Assembly (NCBI GenBank): GCA_039030555.1
Contig: JBCCDY010000007.1
Coordinates: 124,001-188,000, forward strand
DNA from: JBCCDY01 sp039030555
GTDB lineage: Bacteria; Bacteroidota; Bacteroidia; Cytophagales; Cyclobacteriaceae
Length of the DNA: 64,000 nucleotides
Direction: 5' to 3'
Part shown: one piece after another, positions 51,353 through 61,116 of the stretch
Numbering within the stretch: position 1 is the first letter of the stretch
How the letters are laid out: each line of letters starts with the position of its first letter
Position numbers and translations under genes: made by a program
The notes under the pieces: model-generated
What the model was told of the DNA's origin: nothing
Seen by the model: only the letters and a program-made list of their open reading frames with translations
Databases searched by the model: none

Positions 51353-51723
51353 GAAGCTTTAAAAGCGGTAAGAAAGACTAGAATCCAGGCGATTATAAAG
51401 CAAAGTCCGCCAATTGGTGTGATGGCCCCTAACCATGTTATACCAGTTATAGATAGGGTGTACAAGGAGCCTGAAAAAATCACAACACCGGCTACCATTA
51501 ATATTCCAGCGTAAGTAAGGTAGTTGTGTTGATTGTGAAACATGAAGATGTAGACCAATAAAATACCTAGTGCATGATAAAAGTGATATTGTACTGCCGT
51601 CTCATATGTAGATAGCCTTCCTGAAGCTACTAATGATTCCTTTAAAGCATGAGCCCCAAACGCTCCCAAACCAACTGCTAAACAAGCCAATAGGCTTCCG
51701 GACATTAAGAAAAATTTCTGCAT
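51349..51723 (-). CDS. DUF423 membrane protein
   Basis: A 124-residue protein with four hydrophobic helices. It carries the DUF423 start (G-A-F-G-A-H-A-L-K) near residue 22, Y-H-F-Y-H-A-L-G near 48, and I-T-P-I-G-G-L-C-F near 102. Unknown function. It lies five bases after the YggS gene in the same direction and is probably co-transcribed. Confidence 0.9.
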   Translation of the reverse strand: MQKFFLMSGSLLACLAVGLGAFGAHALKESLVASGRLSTYETAVQYHFYHALGILLVYIFMFHNQHNYLTYAGILMVAGVVIFSGSLYTLSITGITWLGAITPIGGLCFIIAWILVFLTAFKAS

Positions 51724-51727
51724 AGGT

Positions 51728-52414
51728 TTAATTATTATAATTCCTCTCTCCGAAGATGGTACTGCCTATTCTTACCATGTTGCTACCACACTCAATAGCC
51801 AGTTTATAATCACCACTCATTCCCATTGATAGTGTATTAAAAGCTACTTTTTCACTTTTGTATTTCACTTTTACTTTCTCAAAAAGAGCTTTTAGGATTT
51901 CGAATTCTTGTTTTACGGTCTCCTGATTTTCTGTATTTGTAGCCATTCCCATTAAACCGGTGATTTTGATATGATTTAATTCTTTGAAATCATCTCCTTC
52001 CATAATTCCAATCAACTCTGCTTCGTCTAATCCATATTTTGTGTCTTCCATTGCAATATGCATTTGAAGCAGGCAATTTATTTTCCGATCAACTTTTTCT
52101 GCTTGCTTATTTATTTCTTTCAATAACCTAAAGGAATCGACGCTATGGACTAAGTGAACAAAGGGGGCAATATACTTGACTTTGTTCCTTTGTAAATGGC
52201 CAATCATATGCCATTGAATGTCTTTTGGAAGAGCTTCATATTTCTCAGCCATTTCCTGTGCCTTGTTCTCGCCGAAGTCAACCTGACCGCATTCATAGGC
52301 CTCCAGAATATCCGATTGAGGCTTCGTTTTACTCACAGCGACCAAGGTCACACTTTCATCTAATTGGTTTTTAACCAGTTCCAGTTGTTTCTCAATGCTT
52401 TTTGAGTCTATCAT
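51728..52414 (-). CDS. YggS-family PLP homeostasis protein
   Basis: A 228-residue PLP-binding protein that buffers pyridoxal phosphate and has no known enzymatic activity. The PLP lysine is in L-V-A-V-S-K-T-K-P at about residue 29, with F-G-E-N-K-A-Q-E, W-H-M-I-G-H-L-Q-R-N-K and a C-terminal M-S-G-D-Y-K-L-A-I-E-C-G-S. All are family hallmarks. It is divergent from the GH3-like gene. Confidence 0.94.
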   Translation of the reverse strand: MIDSKSIEKQLELVKNQLDESVTLVAVSKTKPQSDILEAYECGQVDFGENKAQEMAEKYEALPKDIQWHMIGHLQRNKVKYIAPFVHLVHSVDSFRLLKEINKQAEKVDRKINCLLQMHIAMEDTKYGLDEAELIGIMEGDDFKELNHIKITGLMGMATNTENQETVKQEFEILKALFEKVKVKYKSEKVAFNTLSMGMSGDYKLAIECGSNMVRIGSTIFGERNYNN

Positions 52415-52494
52415 GTAGCTCTGAATCTATTATTGAAGCAAATGTTTAAATTTAATCCTTGTTAAGGAGCATATTCAATTTTTTTAATAAAGAT

Positions 52495-54042
52495 ATGGCC
52501 ATTCTTGGAACGTTGATCAAAAAAGGGATTAGAATAAGAGAGAGTCTCGATCAGGAAATATCTTCTCCCTTTGACCTTCAGAAATTAGAACTAAAAAAGC
52601 TGATGATGAAGTGTGTGAATACACAGTTCGGAAAAGCGTATGGCTTTAAAAAAATACTTTCTTCATTCAAATCTGATGAGTCGAATGAATTTTACAGATC
52701 CTATATCAAAGAAGTGCCAATCCACGACTATAATAAGATTTATAATGAGTGGTGGCATAAGATGCGGGATGGCCAGAAAAATATAACCTGGAGAGGTAAG
52801 ATTAAATATTATGCTCTAAGCTCAGGAACTTCAGAGGCATCTTCAAAATATATCCCTATATCAAAAAGGATGCTTAAGTCCATTCAAACTACGGGTGTTA
52901 GACAGATCTTGAGTCTTTCCAATTTCGAACTTTCGGATGATGTCTTTACCAGTGGCATTCTAATGATTGGAGGAAGTACCCATCTAAATTACAACGGAAA
53001 ATATTTTGAGGGAGATTTAACAGGTATAACAGCGTCCCAAATCCCATTTTGGTTCCAACATCATTACAAACCAGGCAAGAAGATCTCACAGGAACGCGAT
53101 TGGAATCAAAAGCTAGAGGAGATTACTGAAAATGCGAAGGACTGGGATATTGGAATTATTGTAGGAGTTCCAGCATGGATTCAGATTTTGTTAGAAAAAA
53201 TTATAAATAAATACGGCTTATCTAATATCCATGAGATCTGGCCAAATTTTGAGATTTACGTTCACGGAGGGGTTTCTTTTGAGCCTTATAAAAAGGGATT
53301 TGAAAAATTATTAGGACGTCCCGTTCAGTATATAGAAACATATCTTGCCTCAGAGGGATTTATGGCTTTTCAGGCGAAGCCAAATCACAAACCTATGAGG
53401 CTGGTATTAAACAATGGTATTTTCTTCGAGTTCATCCCTTTTACTGAGGATAACTTCGATAGTGATGGCGTGATCAAACCTAATGCAAAGACTTATATGA
53501 TCCATGAGATCGAAGAGAATAAGGACTATGCATTACTGATTACGACTTGTGCAGGGGCATGGAGATATCTTATTGGGGATACGGTCAAGCTAGTCTCTAA
53601 GCAAGATTCCGAAATAATTATTACAGGGCGGACTAAACATTTCCTAAGTCTATGTGGAGAACATCTTTCTATTGATAATATGAATAAGGCTGTGAAGTTG
53701 GTAAGTGAAGAAATGAATGTTGAGGTGAAAGAATTTACAGTTGCAGGGATTCCGGAGGGTAGTCTTTTTGCACATCATTGGTATATTGGATCAGATTCTG
53801 TTGTGGATTCCGAAACCTTTAAAATAAAGCTGGACGAAAGATTGAAAAGCTTAAATGATGATTATAGAGTAGAGCGCATAGCAGCCTTAAAGGATGTATA
53901 TCTGGATATCGTTCCAACTAAAACTTTTTATGACTGGATGGAGAAAAGAGGAAAATACGGAGGTCAGAATAAATTTCCCCGAGTGCTTAAAAACGATCTT
54001 CTTGAGGACTGGAAGTCATTTCTTACCAAAGAGTTGAGTTAA
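52495..54042 (+). CDS. GH3-like acyl-adenylate/amide synthetase
   Basis: From ATG at 52495, 515 residues (a TTG at 52459 is less likely). It belongs to the GH3 auxin-responsive promoter family of ANL enzymes, which adenylate carboxylates and often couple them to amino acids. ATP/AMP-binding motifs are S-S-G-T-S-E near 115, Y-I-E-T-Y-L-A-S-E-G near 285 and W-R-Y-L-I-G-D near 360. Bacterial GH3 proteins exist in Bacteroidota; the substrate is unknown. It is followed after three bases by a LysE-type exporter. Confidence 0.9.
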   Translation: MAILGTLIKKGIRIRESLDQEISSPFDLQKLELKKLMMKCVNTQFGKAYGFKKILSSFKSDESNEFYRSYIKEVPIHDYNKIYNEWWHKMRDGQKNITWRGKIKYYALSSGTSEASSKYIPISKRMLKSIQTTGVRQILSLSNFELSDDVFTSGILMIGGSTHLNYNGKYFEGDLTGITASQIPFWFQHHYKPGKKISQERDWNQKLEEITENAKDWDIGIIVGVPAWIQILLEKIINKYGLSNIHEIWPNFEIYVHGGVSFEPYKKGFEKLLGRPVQYIETYLASEGFMAFQAKPNHKPMRLVLNNGIFFEFIPFTEDNFDSDGVIKPNAKTYMIHEIEENKDYALLITTCAGAWRYLIGDTVKLVSKQDSEIIITGRTKHFLSLCGEHLSIDNMNKAVKLVSEEMNVEVKEFTVAGIPEGSLFAHHWYIGSDSVVDSETFKIKLDERLKSLNDDYRVERIAALKDVYLDIVPTKTFYDWMEKRGKYGGQNKFPRVLKNDLLEDWKSFLTKELS

Positions 54043-54045
54043 ATC

Positions 54046-54720
54046 GTGCAGGCTTTTTTCAGCGGAATTACCATTGGGCTTTTTCTTGGACTGATGACCG
54101 GGCCGGTATTTTTCCGACTTATTCAAACTTCCGTTAACTATGGGTTTAGAAAGGCACTCTTTTTTTCTTTTGGGGTTTCCTTTTCAGACTGGATCTATGC
54201 TACTCTTGCCTATTTTGGGCTTTCCAGCCTTTTGGAGAATGAGCAAGTTGTTTTTTGGATGGGTAAGGCGGGTGGAGGTGTTTTGATTGCGTTGGGGATA
54301 AGCAGTTTATTCACTGCATTCAGACGAAAAGCTATTGAGTATGAGGTTGGTGCAAAAGGATTCTTTAGTGGTAATACCTTTTTACAGGGGTTTCTAATCA
54401 ATATATTCAGCCCTTTTGTTATCTTTTTTTGGGTTGCTATTGTAACGCTCGGAAGAGTAAGATTCAATATTATTGATGCTGAACTGGTTTACTACCTATT
54501 GGGAGCTCTATCGACGATCCTAATTATGGATACCCTAAAATCATATTTGGCAGATAAGATCCGAAATATTCTTACACCTAAGTTCTTGAGTATTGTGAAT
54601 ATTATAATAGGAATTGCTCTACTCGTTTTTGGATTCAGCTTGCTTTTTATCAGCTTAGATGATATTTCCACCCAGGAAATGATGGATAATATGAGCTTTA
54701 ATCCTGCAATACATTCGTAA
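54046..54720 (+). CDS. LysE/RhtB-family exporter
   Basis: A 224-residue membrane protein with about six helices. The GTG start at 54046 is preferred because the usual family start (F-F-S-G-I-T-I-G-L-F-L-G, then G-P-V-F-F-R-L-I-Q-T-S) follows at once, and no ATG is near in frame. It sits three bases after the GH3-like gene, so it might export the product or precursor of that enzyme, by inference. Its end overlaps the convergent BatA-like gene by 23 bases. Confidence 0.86.
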   Translation: MQAFFSGITIGLFLGLMTGPVFFRLIQTSVNYGFRKALFFSFGVSFSDWIYATLAYFGLSSLLENEQVVFWMGKAGGGVLIALGISSLFTAFRRKAIEYEVGAKGFFSGNTFLQGFLINIFSPFVIFFWVAIVTLGRVRFNIIDAELVYYLLGALSTILIMDTLKSYLADKIRNILTPKFLSIVNIIIGIALLVFGFSLLFISLDDISTQEMMDNMSFNPAIHS

Positions 54721-55750
54721 GTGGTGTTGATTTAAAAGCCAGCCAAATCAAGAAAAATAGGATAGCCCATCTTAAATAAATTGGATAATAGTCAGTGGTA
54801 TCTTTGTATCGCGTTTCCTTTATTTCTGCCTTTTCAAACTTATCAATAATAGAGAAGACTTCTTTTAAGGCTTCATTATTTGATACCCTGTAGAAATTAC
54901 CTTCTCCTATTTTAGCAATCTCTCTTAAAGTTGTCTCATCCAGCTGGTTCTCTACATAATTTGTTCTTCCGAAAAAATCTTTTCCATAAGGCACCCTGCC
55001 CTCTTTTCCTACGCCTATGGTGTAGATTTTAATACCGTACGCTGCTGCCAATTGAGCAGATGTGATAGGGTCAAGATTTCCAGCATTGTTATCCCCGTCG
55101 CTAAGAAGTATCATCACCTTCGAGTTGGAATCGGATTCCCTCATTCTGTTTGTAGCTACTGCCAATGCACTTCCAATGGCTGTTCCGCTCGTTTCAATAA
55201 GGTCGAAGTTGATGGTTTCGATATACGATCGAAGTAAGTCGTAGTCTGTTGTTAAAGGTGACAGGGAGTAGGCATCTCCTGAAAAAACCACAACACCAAT
55301 TCTATCCTGAAAGCGTCCATCAATAAAGTCTAAAGCAGTTTGTTTGGCGGCTTCCAAACGATTGGGTTTAAAGTCTTCTATTTCCATGGATTGAGAGATA
55401 TCCAATACTAACATAATATCAATTCCTTCAGTCCATTGATCGACCTGCTCATTCGTTTTCTGTGGCCGTGCCAGTGAAAGTAATATCAAGGCAGACGCAA
55501 TAATCATAAATAATGGAGGGATAAACCTCAGGTAGCTTGATGGGTCAGATTTAATCTCTTTCCTGGATAGTGCTATGGTTAGTTTTGATCCGAATTGATT
55601 CAATATTATCCATCTGAGCAATAATAATATTGGAATAACAGCTAATAAATACAGTACATAAGTATTCTGCCATTCAAAAGATTGCAAGACTGAGGGCTTG
55701 AACCATCTCAGTGATATCCAATTTTCGACGGTATTGCTAGACCTATCCAT
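54698..55750 (-). CDS. BatA-like VWA-domain membrane protein
   Basis: A 350-residue protein with two N-terminal helices and one C-terminal helix around a von Willebrand factor A domain (about 105-290). The MIDAS motif is D-I-S-Q-S near residue 117, with the threonine in E-T-S-G-T-A-I-G-S-A and aspartate in L-L-S-D-G-D-N-N. It belongs to the Bat (Bacteroides aerotolerance) group of proteins, thought to protect the envelope. It starts 8 bases inside the end of the upstream gene. Confidence 0.9.
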   Translation of the reverse strand: MDRSSNTVENWISLRWFKPSVLQSFEWQNTYVLYLLAVIPILLLLRWIILNQFGSKLTIALSRKEIKSDPSSYLRFIPPLFMIIASALILLSLARPQKTNEQVDQWTEGIDIMLVLDISQSMEIEDFKPNRLEAAKQTALDFIDGRFQDRIGVVVFSGDAYSLSPLTTDYDLLRSYIETINFDLIETSGTAIGSALAVATNRMRESDSNSKVMILLSDGDNNAGNLDPITSAQLAAAYGIKIYTIGVGKEGRVPYGKDFFGRTNYVENQLDETTLREIAKIGEGNFYRVSNNEALKEVFSIIDKFEKAEIKETRYKDTTDYYPIYLRWAILFFLIWLAFKSTPLTNVLQD

Positions 55751-56636
55751 TGCTTATTTCTGCCGTTTTTTTCTGATAAAGCTGATTGGTATAATACTCC
55801 AAGTCTTCAAAAGACTGGTGAATTTGCTCTTTCTTAATCCCACCATAAACCTTCGCATCAATATCTTTCATAGCCTCCAGAAGTTTCTTATCATCAACGT
55901 TTAATGCTAATTCTTTGGTAGTCCATTTTTGATAAGGCTTCTTATCCAGTATTTCCATATAAGATTTCCAGTCTACAAGCGATGATTCGATCAATTCATC
56001 ATCCCCGGAGTCCCTTATTTTTCTGATTGCATTATTAAATAGCTCAAGAAATTTTAGATGTCGTTTCTTCATTTTTGACATTAGGTATCTTCTCTTAATG
56101 GATTTCCCAAATACCAGAAATATGATGAGGAAAACTATAATCAAAACCCCGATTCCTAGGACTAGGTAAGGGTAATTGAAAAAAAGATTTACATCCTGAT
56201 AAGCCGTATTCTCTTTCAAACTCAGCGTATCAGAAACCATCGTTATAAGTTCAACCAGAAGTACAGAGTCTTCTTCAGAAAATATCTCGATACTATCAGA
56301 GCTTTGAGGAATGTAAACGGGAAGCTTTAGCTTTTGTACAGGATCTATTTCAAAACTGACTAAATAATAAATTACACTATCTAAAATTAGAGAGTCATTC
56401 AATCTGCTTGGGAAATAGACTTTTTTATCTAATTCATATGGTGAAAAATCATACAAAGAATCAGGTAATAAGACTTGTAGCTCTTCCGGGTAACTAACGG
56501 ATAAGGAAAAGGGTATTGGCTTACCTATCTTAATACTATCTTCTATAAAATAGCCTTTAGGCTTAATCTCCTGTGCTTTAGTTTGAATAGTAGAATAAAC
56601 AATTGCGAGCAATAATAGTAAAAACAGCCTATGCAC
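55743..56636 (-). CDS. Bat-operon membrane protein (BatD-like)
   Basis: A 297-residue protein: signal peptide (1-21), an extracytoplasmic beta-rich domain (about 25-145), a membrane helix (about 148-170) and a cytoplasmic helical tail. It is encoded between the DUF58 and VWA genes, overlapping each by eight bases, so it is surely part of the same machine. It is shorter than typical BatD (about 500-600 residues), so the name is provisional. Confidence 0.7.
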   Translation of the reverse strand: MHRLFLLLLLAIVYSTIQTKAQEIKPKGYFIEDSIKIGKPIPFSLSVSYPEELQVLLPDSLYDFSPYELDKKVYFPSRLNDSLILDSVIYYLVSFEIDPVQKLKLPVYIPQSSDSIEIFSEEDSVLLVELITMVSDTLSLKENTAYQDVNLFFNYPYLVLGIGVLIIVFLIIFLVFGKSIKRRYLMSKMKKRHLKFLELFNNAIRKIRDSGDDELIESSLVDWKSYMEILDKKPYQKWTTKELALNVDDKKLLEAMKDIDAKVYGGIKKEQIHQSFEDLEYYTNQLYQKKTAEISNG

Positions 56637-57522
56637 GTTTCTTATATTTATTTCTAACCTTGAACAACCTAATTAACTGAGAAACATAATCCTGATCAGT
56701 CCTTACAAAAAGATAATCAGCCTGATTTTTCATTGCGAATGTCTCTAATTCGTTACGACTTCCCGAATGTTTAGAGTTGAATTTATTTCTAAAGTTCTTC
56801 GATGAGGTGTTTACCCACAACGTCTTTCCGCTTTCTTTATCGTGAAGAGGAATAATACCTAAACTAGGAAGATTAGATTCTCTTTTATCTGAAATGTGGA
56901 TCAGTACCAGATCGTGCTTTCTGGCCAATCCTTTTAAATGATGCTCGTAGTCATCATCTATAAAATCGGAGATCACAATGATTACACTTTTCTTTTTAAC
57001 AAAGTTAAGTGTGAATTTGATGGCTTTTGAAAGGTCGGTTTTTCTTGATTTCGGTTCCAGATTAAAAAGTTGTCCCAAGATCTCGTAACCATGTTTATTT
57101 CCCTTACCAGGCTTAACGTATTTCTCTTTTTCATCTGAAAAGCAGATAAGCCCAACCTGGCTGTTTTCTTTTAAAGCTGAAAAAGATAATAGTCCACAAA
57201 TTTCTCTGGAAACATCTATTTTACTTTCGCCAGGCTTGCCAATTTCCTGAGAGGCACTTACATCGACTAGAAAAAGTACGGTCTGTTCCTTTTCTTCCTT
57301 AAAGGTTTTAACAAAAGTTCCGTGGCCTTTTGCACTTACATTCCAATCAATAGCCCTGACATCATCTCCATACTGATATGCCCTAACGTCATCAAACTCA
57401 AGTCCGGACCCCTTAAAAATGGAATGGTAATCACCTTGAACGTGGGATACCAGAGCTTTCCTGATCTGAATCTCGTACTTTCGTATTTTCTTTATGAGGT
57501 CTTTAATCTCCTGTTTTTGCAT
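56629..57522 (-). CDS. DUF58 domain protein
   Basis: A 297-residue cytoplasmic protein with the DUF58 signature G-S-G-L-E-F-D-D-V-R-A-Y-Q-Y-G-D-D-V-R near residue 38, then A-I-D-W-N-V-S-A-K near 59, and a VWA-like domain (V-D-V-S-A-S at about 90). It is the first gene of the DUF58, BatD-like, BatA set. The MoxR ATPase that normally precedes such genes is not found upstream: the preceding 162 bases and the next gene (opposite strand) do not encode it. Confidence 0.92.
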   Translation of the reverse strand: MQKQEIKDLIKKIRKYEIQIRKALVSHVQGDYHSIFKGSGLEFDDVRAYQYGDDVRAIDWNVSAKGHGTFVKTFKEEKEQTVLFLVDVSASQEIGKPGESKIDVSREICGLLSFSALKENSQVGLICFSDEKEKYVKPGKGNKHGYEILGQLFNLEPKSRKTDLSKAIKFTLNFVKKKSVIIVISDFIDDDYEHHLKGLARKHDLVLIHISDKRESNLPSLGIIPLHDKESGKTLWVNTSSKNFRNKFNSKHSGSRNELETFAMKNQADYLFVRTDQDYVSQLIRLFKVRNKYKKRA

Positions 57523-57684
57523 TTCCTAAATTCAAATGGAAATTGAATCATAAAAGGTTCAATTCTTCTATCCTTGCAAACTTGCCTTCCCAACTTCTGT
57601 TAACTACTTGGTTTCATGAAATAATGGTGCAAGTTTTGTAAGAATATCTTTCAAAATTATCACATCGGGGATTAAAATGAATGA

Positions 57685-58047
57685 ATGAAAAATAGTTTTT
57701 TAGCCGTTAGCATAATATTAATGATTTCTTGCTCCACCGAGCGAAATCCTGATTATAGACTTCCACCACCTGCCGATCTCATAAGTGAAGATAAAATGGT
57801 TACCATAATACTGGAAGCTAGGATAAAGGAAGCCTGGCTAAACGAAGCAGGAATAAAATATGATTCTGCTCAAAAACTATTTGAGTACATATATGAACCG
57901 GAAATTTTAAAGAATAACCAGGTAGCCGATACCACGTTTCTCAAAAGCTATCAATACTATCTTTCTGATCCGGATTTGATGAAAGATATCTATGGCAGAG
58001 TGATTGATAGTTTGAACATCAAACAAAAACTGAGTCAGGTAAACTAA
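57685..58047 (+). CDS. DUF4296 lipoprotein
   Basis: A 120-residue lipoprotein with leader ending I-L-M-I-S-C. The mature part matches DUF4296: P-P-P-A-D-L-I-S-E-D-K-M near residue 27, then helices with Y-D-S-A-Q-K-L-F and F-L-K-S-Y-Q-Y-Y-L-S-D-P. The function is unknown. It is 26 bases upstream of mutS2, in the same direction. Confidence 0.88.
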   Translation: MKNSFLAVSIILMISCSTERNPDYRLPPPADLISEDKMVTIILEARIKEAWLNEAGIKYDSAQKLFEYIYEPEILKNNQVADTTFLKSYQYYLSDPDLMKDIYGRVIDSLNIKQKLSQVN

Positions 58048-58073
58048 AACATAAAGTAGCACTTATACGATTT

Positions 58074-60494
58074 ATGACATATCCTTCAACCATTGAGGAA
58101 AAAATAGAATTTAATAAGATAAGAGAGCTAGTAATTTCTGAATGCCTGGGAAATCTTGGGGTAGAAGAAGCTAAAAAGATCTCTTTTCAAACAGACAAAC
58201 AATTAATTCGTACTCTTCTTGAACAAACTAACGAAGCAAAAAGGCTGCTTGAAGAAGGTCAACCATTTCCTCAAACCGAATATTTAGACCTGACTCCTAT
58301 CTTAAAAAAGATTAGAGCTGAAGGTTCACATTTTGATGAAAATGAACTCTATGAGTTTTATCTCTCTTACCGTACAATTGGAAGGATCATAGAAATAGTG
58401 GAGGAGGCCGATGAGGCTTATGCAAACCTTAAAGAGCTTATATACCCACTAAATTTCAGTGGCCATATTTTATCTCAAATTGAATTGATCCTGGATGAAC
58501 ATGGTAACATTAGAGATAATGCCACTTCCACTTTAGCAATTATAAGAAGTGAGAAGCGTTCGCTGGAAGAAAAATTAAGGGGAAGAATAAGTAAAATCTT
58601 GAAAAAGGCCATAAAAGATGGTCACTCCGATGAAAGCGCGCTACCAACCATAAGAGATGGTAGGGCGGTGATTCCGGTTAGGGCAGAGAATAAAAGATTA
58701 ATTTCCGGTTTTGTACATGATGAGTCTGCCACAGGAAAAACGGTTTTTCTTGAGCCTGCGGAAATTCTATCTGCAAATAATGATTTGAAAGAATTATGGT
58801 ATAAAGAGAAAAGGGAGATCTTTAAAATTCTGTTTGACGTTACGGAATTGATTAGACCGAATCTCTACGACATTCAGAACTTGTATGGCTTCCTAGGTAA
58901 AATAGATCTCATTTTTGCCAAAGCGAGGTTGGCTATCAAAATGGCGGGTACTTTACCAAAAATTGCAGATAAGGAAATAAAAGCTTCTTTTGACTGGAAA
59001 GATGCTGTACATCCCTTATTGTTTTTAGCTCTTGCCAACACCAAAAAGAAGGTAGTCCCCAGTTCTATTCAACTAGATCAAAAAAATAGGATATTATTGA
59101 TTTCAGGCCCTAATGCAGGAGGAAAATCGGTAACCTTAAAAACGGTAGCTTTATTACAGTATATGTTGCAGTGCGGTTTGCTGATTTCTGTTAAAGAGAA
59201 TTCTCAAGCCAGGCTTTTTGATCAGATTTTCGTTGATATAGGAGATGAGCAGTCTATAGAAAATGACTTGAGTACTTATTCTTCCCATTTAAAGAACATG
59301 GATTACTTCCTGAAAAAAGCTGGTAGAAAATCCTTACTGCTGATTGATGAGTTCGGAACAGGAACGGACCCTCAATTTGGTGCTGCAATTGCGGAAGGTA
59401 TCTTAGAAGAATTGGTTAAAAAGCATAGCTATGGATTAATTACAACGCACTATTCAAATCTTAAAAAGCTCGCTGAAGAGCGAGAGGGCTTAGTGAATGG
59501 TGCTATGCAATACGATCTAAAAATACTGGAGCCTTTATATGCCCTTGAAATTGGTCGTCCTGGAAATTCATTTGCTTTTGAAATAGCTGATAAACTTGGG
59601 CTTGATAAGTCTATTATAAGTAAGGCAAAGAAAAAAATAGGATTCTCGCAGGTTAAATATGAGAATTTACTAGCAGATCTGGAAGATCAGCTACGTTCCT
59701 TGAAGGATCAAAAAATGAAGCTTAGTCAGAAGGAAGAAAAACTGAATAAAGGCATTTCAGACTATAATGAGCTGAAAAACTTCTTGGAGAAAGAACGACA
59801 ACAAAAGCTAAGAGATGCGTCAGAGGAGGCGCAGAGAATTATTAGTAATTCACGAAAAGAAATAGAAAAAACAATAAGGGTAATTAAAGAATCCTCAGCC
59901 GATAAAAATAAGACTAAAGAAGTCAGAAATCAACTTGAAGAATACGGACAAAAGCTAAATCGTAAAAAGCCTTCGTCTGATAGAAGTGATCGTAAAGCAA
60001 AAAAGATCAAAAAGGAGAAAAAGGAAAGTCTTGAAATAGGGGATTTAGTAAGAATAAAATCTACCGGAACAAAAGGTGAGATCATTACCATTTCTGGAAA
60101 AACAGCTGAGATAAGGGTAGGGAGCCTTAAAAGCAGGGTTGATCTATCGAAGGTTGAACTGTGGAGTGGTGAGAAAATTACAAGTTTAGAGGGTGAAGAT
60201 TTCCCAAAAAGTTCTTGGAGTAAACTTAGCCTTAGCGAAAGTAAAGCTAATTTTAGCTCGTCTTTAGACCTTAGAGGAAAGCCCTTGGAAGAAGCACAGA
60301 TCTTATTCGAAAAGTTTATTGATGAAGCAAGATATCTGGGGGAGAACCAGCTAAAGGTTATCCATGGAAAAGGACATGGAGTTCTTAGAAATATGGTAAA
60401 AGAATCAGTTAAAGGTTACTCATTCATTAAAAATCTGAATCATGAGCACCCTGATCGTGGAGGGGATGGCGTGAGTTTGATAGAAATGGAATAA
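58074..60494 (+). CDS. mutS2: Endonuclease MutS2
   Basis: An 806-residue MutS-family protein lacking the mismatch-recognition domain. The core domain leads to the Walker A G-P-N-A-G-G-K-S-V-T near residue 345 and the Walker B region with L-L-I-D-E-F-G-T-G-T-D-P near 423. A coiled coil with a lysine-rich KOW-like segment (about 520-670) precedes the C-terminal Smr nuclease domain (about 728-806; L-D-L-R-G near 728, then V-I-H-G-K-G-H-G). It suppresses recombination or rescues collided ribosomes, depending on the species. Confidence 0.95.
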   Translation: MTYPSTIEEKIEFNKIRELVISECLGNLGVEEAKKISFQTDKQLIRTLLEQTNEAKRLLEEGQPFPQTEYLDLTPILKKIRAEGSHFDENELYEFYLSYRTIGRIIEIVEEADEAYANLKELIYPLNFSGHILSQIELILDEHGNIRDNATSTLAIIRSEKRSLEEKLRGRISKILKKAIKDGHSDESALPTIRDGRAVIPVRAENKRLISGFVHDESATGKTVFLEPAEILSANNDLKELWYKEKREIFKILFDVTELIRPNLYDIQNLYGFLGKIDLIFAKARLAIKMAGTLPKIADKEIKASFDWKDAVHPLLFLALANTKKKVVPSSIQLDQKNRILLISGPNAGGKSVTLKTVALLQYMLQCGLLISVKENSQARLFDQIFVDIGDEQSIENDLSTYSSHLKNMDYFLKKAGRKSLLLIDEFGTGTDPQFGAAIAEGILEELVKKHSYGLITTHYSNLKKLAEEREGLVNGAMQYDLKILEPLYALEIGRPGNSFAFEIADKLGLDKSIISKAKKKIGFSQVKYENLLADLEDQLRSLKDQKMKLSQKEEKLNKGISDYNELKNFLEKERQQKLRDASEEAQRIISNSRKEIEKTIRVIKESSADKNKTKEVRNQLEEYGQKLNRKKPSSDRSDRKAKKIKKEKKESLEIGDLVRIKSTGTKGEIITISGKTAEIRVGSLKSRVDLSKVELWSGEKITSLEGEDFPKSSWSKLSLSESKANFSSSLDLRGKPLEEAQILFEKFIDEARYLGENQLKVIHGKGHGVLRNMVKESVKGYSFIKNLNHEHPDRGGDGVSLIEME

Positions 60495-60517
60495 AAAAGC
60501 CCCGCTAATGCGAGGCT
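60491..60517 (-). terminator. Terminator for the minus-strand lipoprotein gene, abutting mutS2
   Basis: On the minus strand an 8-bp stem AGCCTCGC/GCGGGGCT (one mismatch) with loop ATTA is followed by six T. The T run coincides with the mutS2 stop region. On the plus strand the U-tract is weak. Confidence 0.75.
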
Positions 60518-60538
60518 AACTTATTTCTTATGAATTAA

Positions 60539-61021
60539 TTATGGCTGAGGAGTAGCAGTAACTTGCCACTGTCCTTGAACTGATGATTGTCTGTTTGTAG
60601 TTAACCCTCCTGAAGCATCTAAAGTAAAACTCAGATTAACAGAAGTACCTGTGATGGTTACTGTTACGGGGGAGTTATTAATCAATACTGTGCCTGCTGA
60701 TTCACTAGATGCTGACTGAACCTGCCAAGTGGAAGTTGTAGGGAAAAGCGGGAAGTCAAAACCTGTCGCAATTGTATTTTGAGATGAAAAAGATCCTGAA
60801 CCGTTACTTAAACCATTGAACGTAATTGTATTAGGATCACCGGAAAATTCTGAGAAGGTTCCAGTTGGAGGATTTGCGGATTCTAAAACGAAAGTTCCTG
60901 TTAGATTAGTTCCGAAAAGTGTTTCGAGCGATTCTCCAGAATCATCATCTCCACACTGGGAATACACTAACAAACTTGAGATAACTAGGGCTGAAGCAAA
61001 AAGTCTGATTGATCTATTCAT
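60539..61021 (-). CDS. Small lipoprotein, beta-rich
   Basis: A 160-residue lipoprotein with leader ending L-L-V-Y-S-Q-C at residue 23. The mature part is rich in serine, threonine and glycine in repeating beta strands (L-T-G-T-F-V-L-E-S, S-G-S-F-S-S-Q-N, T-W-Q-V-Q-S-A-S). It looks like an envelope lipocalin-like lipoprotein of Bacteroidota. No family name is safe. It is flanked by convergent mutS2 and the ABC gene, and has its own terminator. Confidence 0.75.
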   Translation of the reverse strand: MNRSIRLFASALVISSLLVYSQCGDDDSGESLETLFGTNLTGTFVLESANPPTGTFSEFSGDPNTITFNGLSNGSGSFSSQNTIATGFDFPLFPTTSTWQVQSASSESAGTVLINNSPVTVTITGTSVNLSFTLDASGGLTTNRQSSVQGQWQVTATPQP

Positions 61022-61116
61022 TACTATATTATTACTGTTTAAAGATTGACAATTTAAGATTTCAATACAACCAAAATCTTAATTCAAGATTATCATACGA
61101 TTAAATTAATCAAAAT

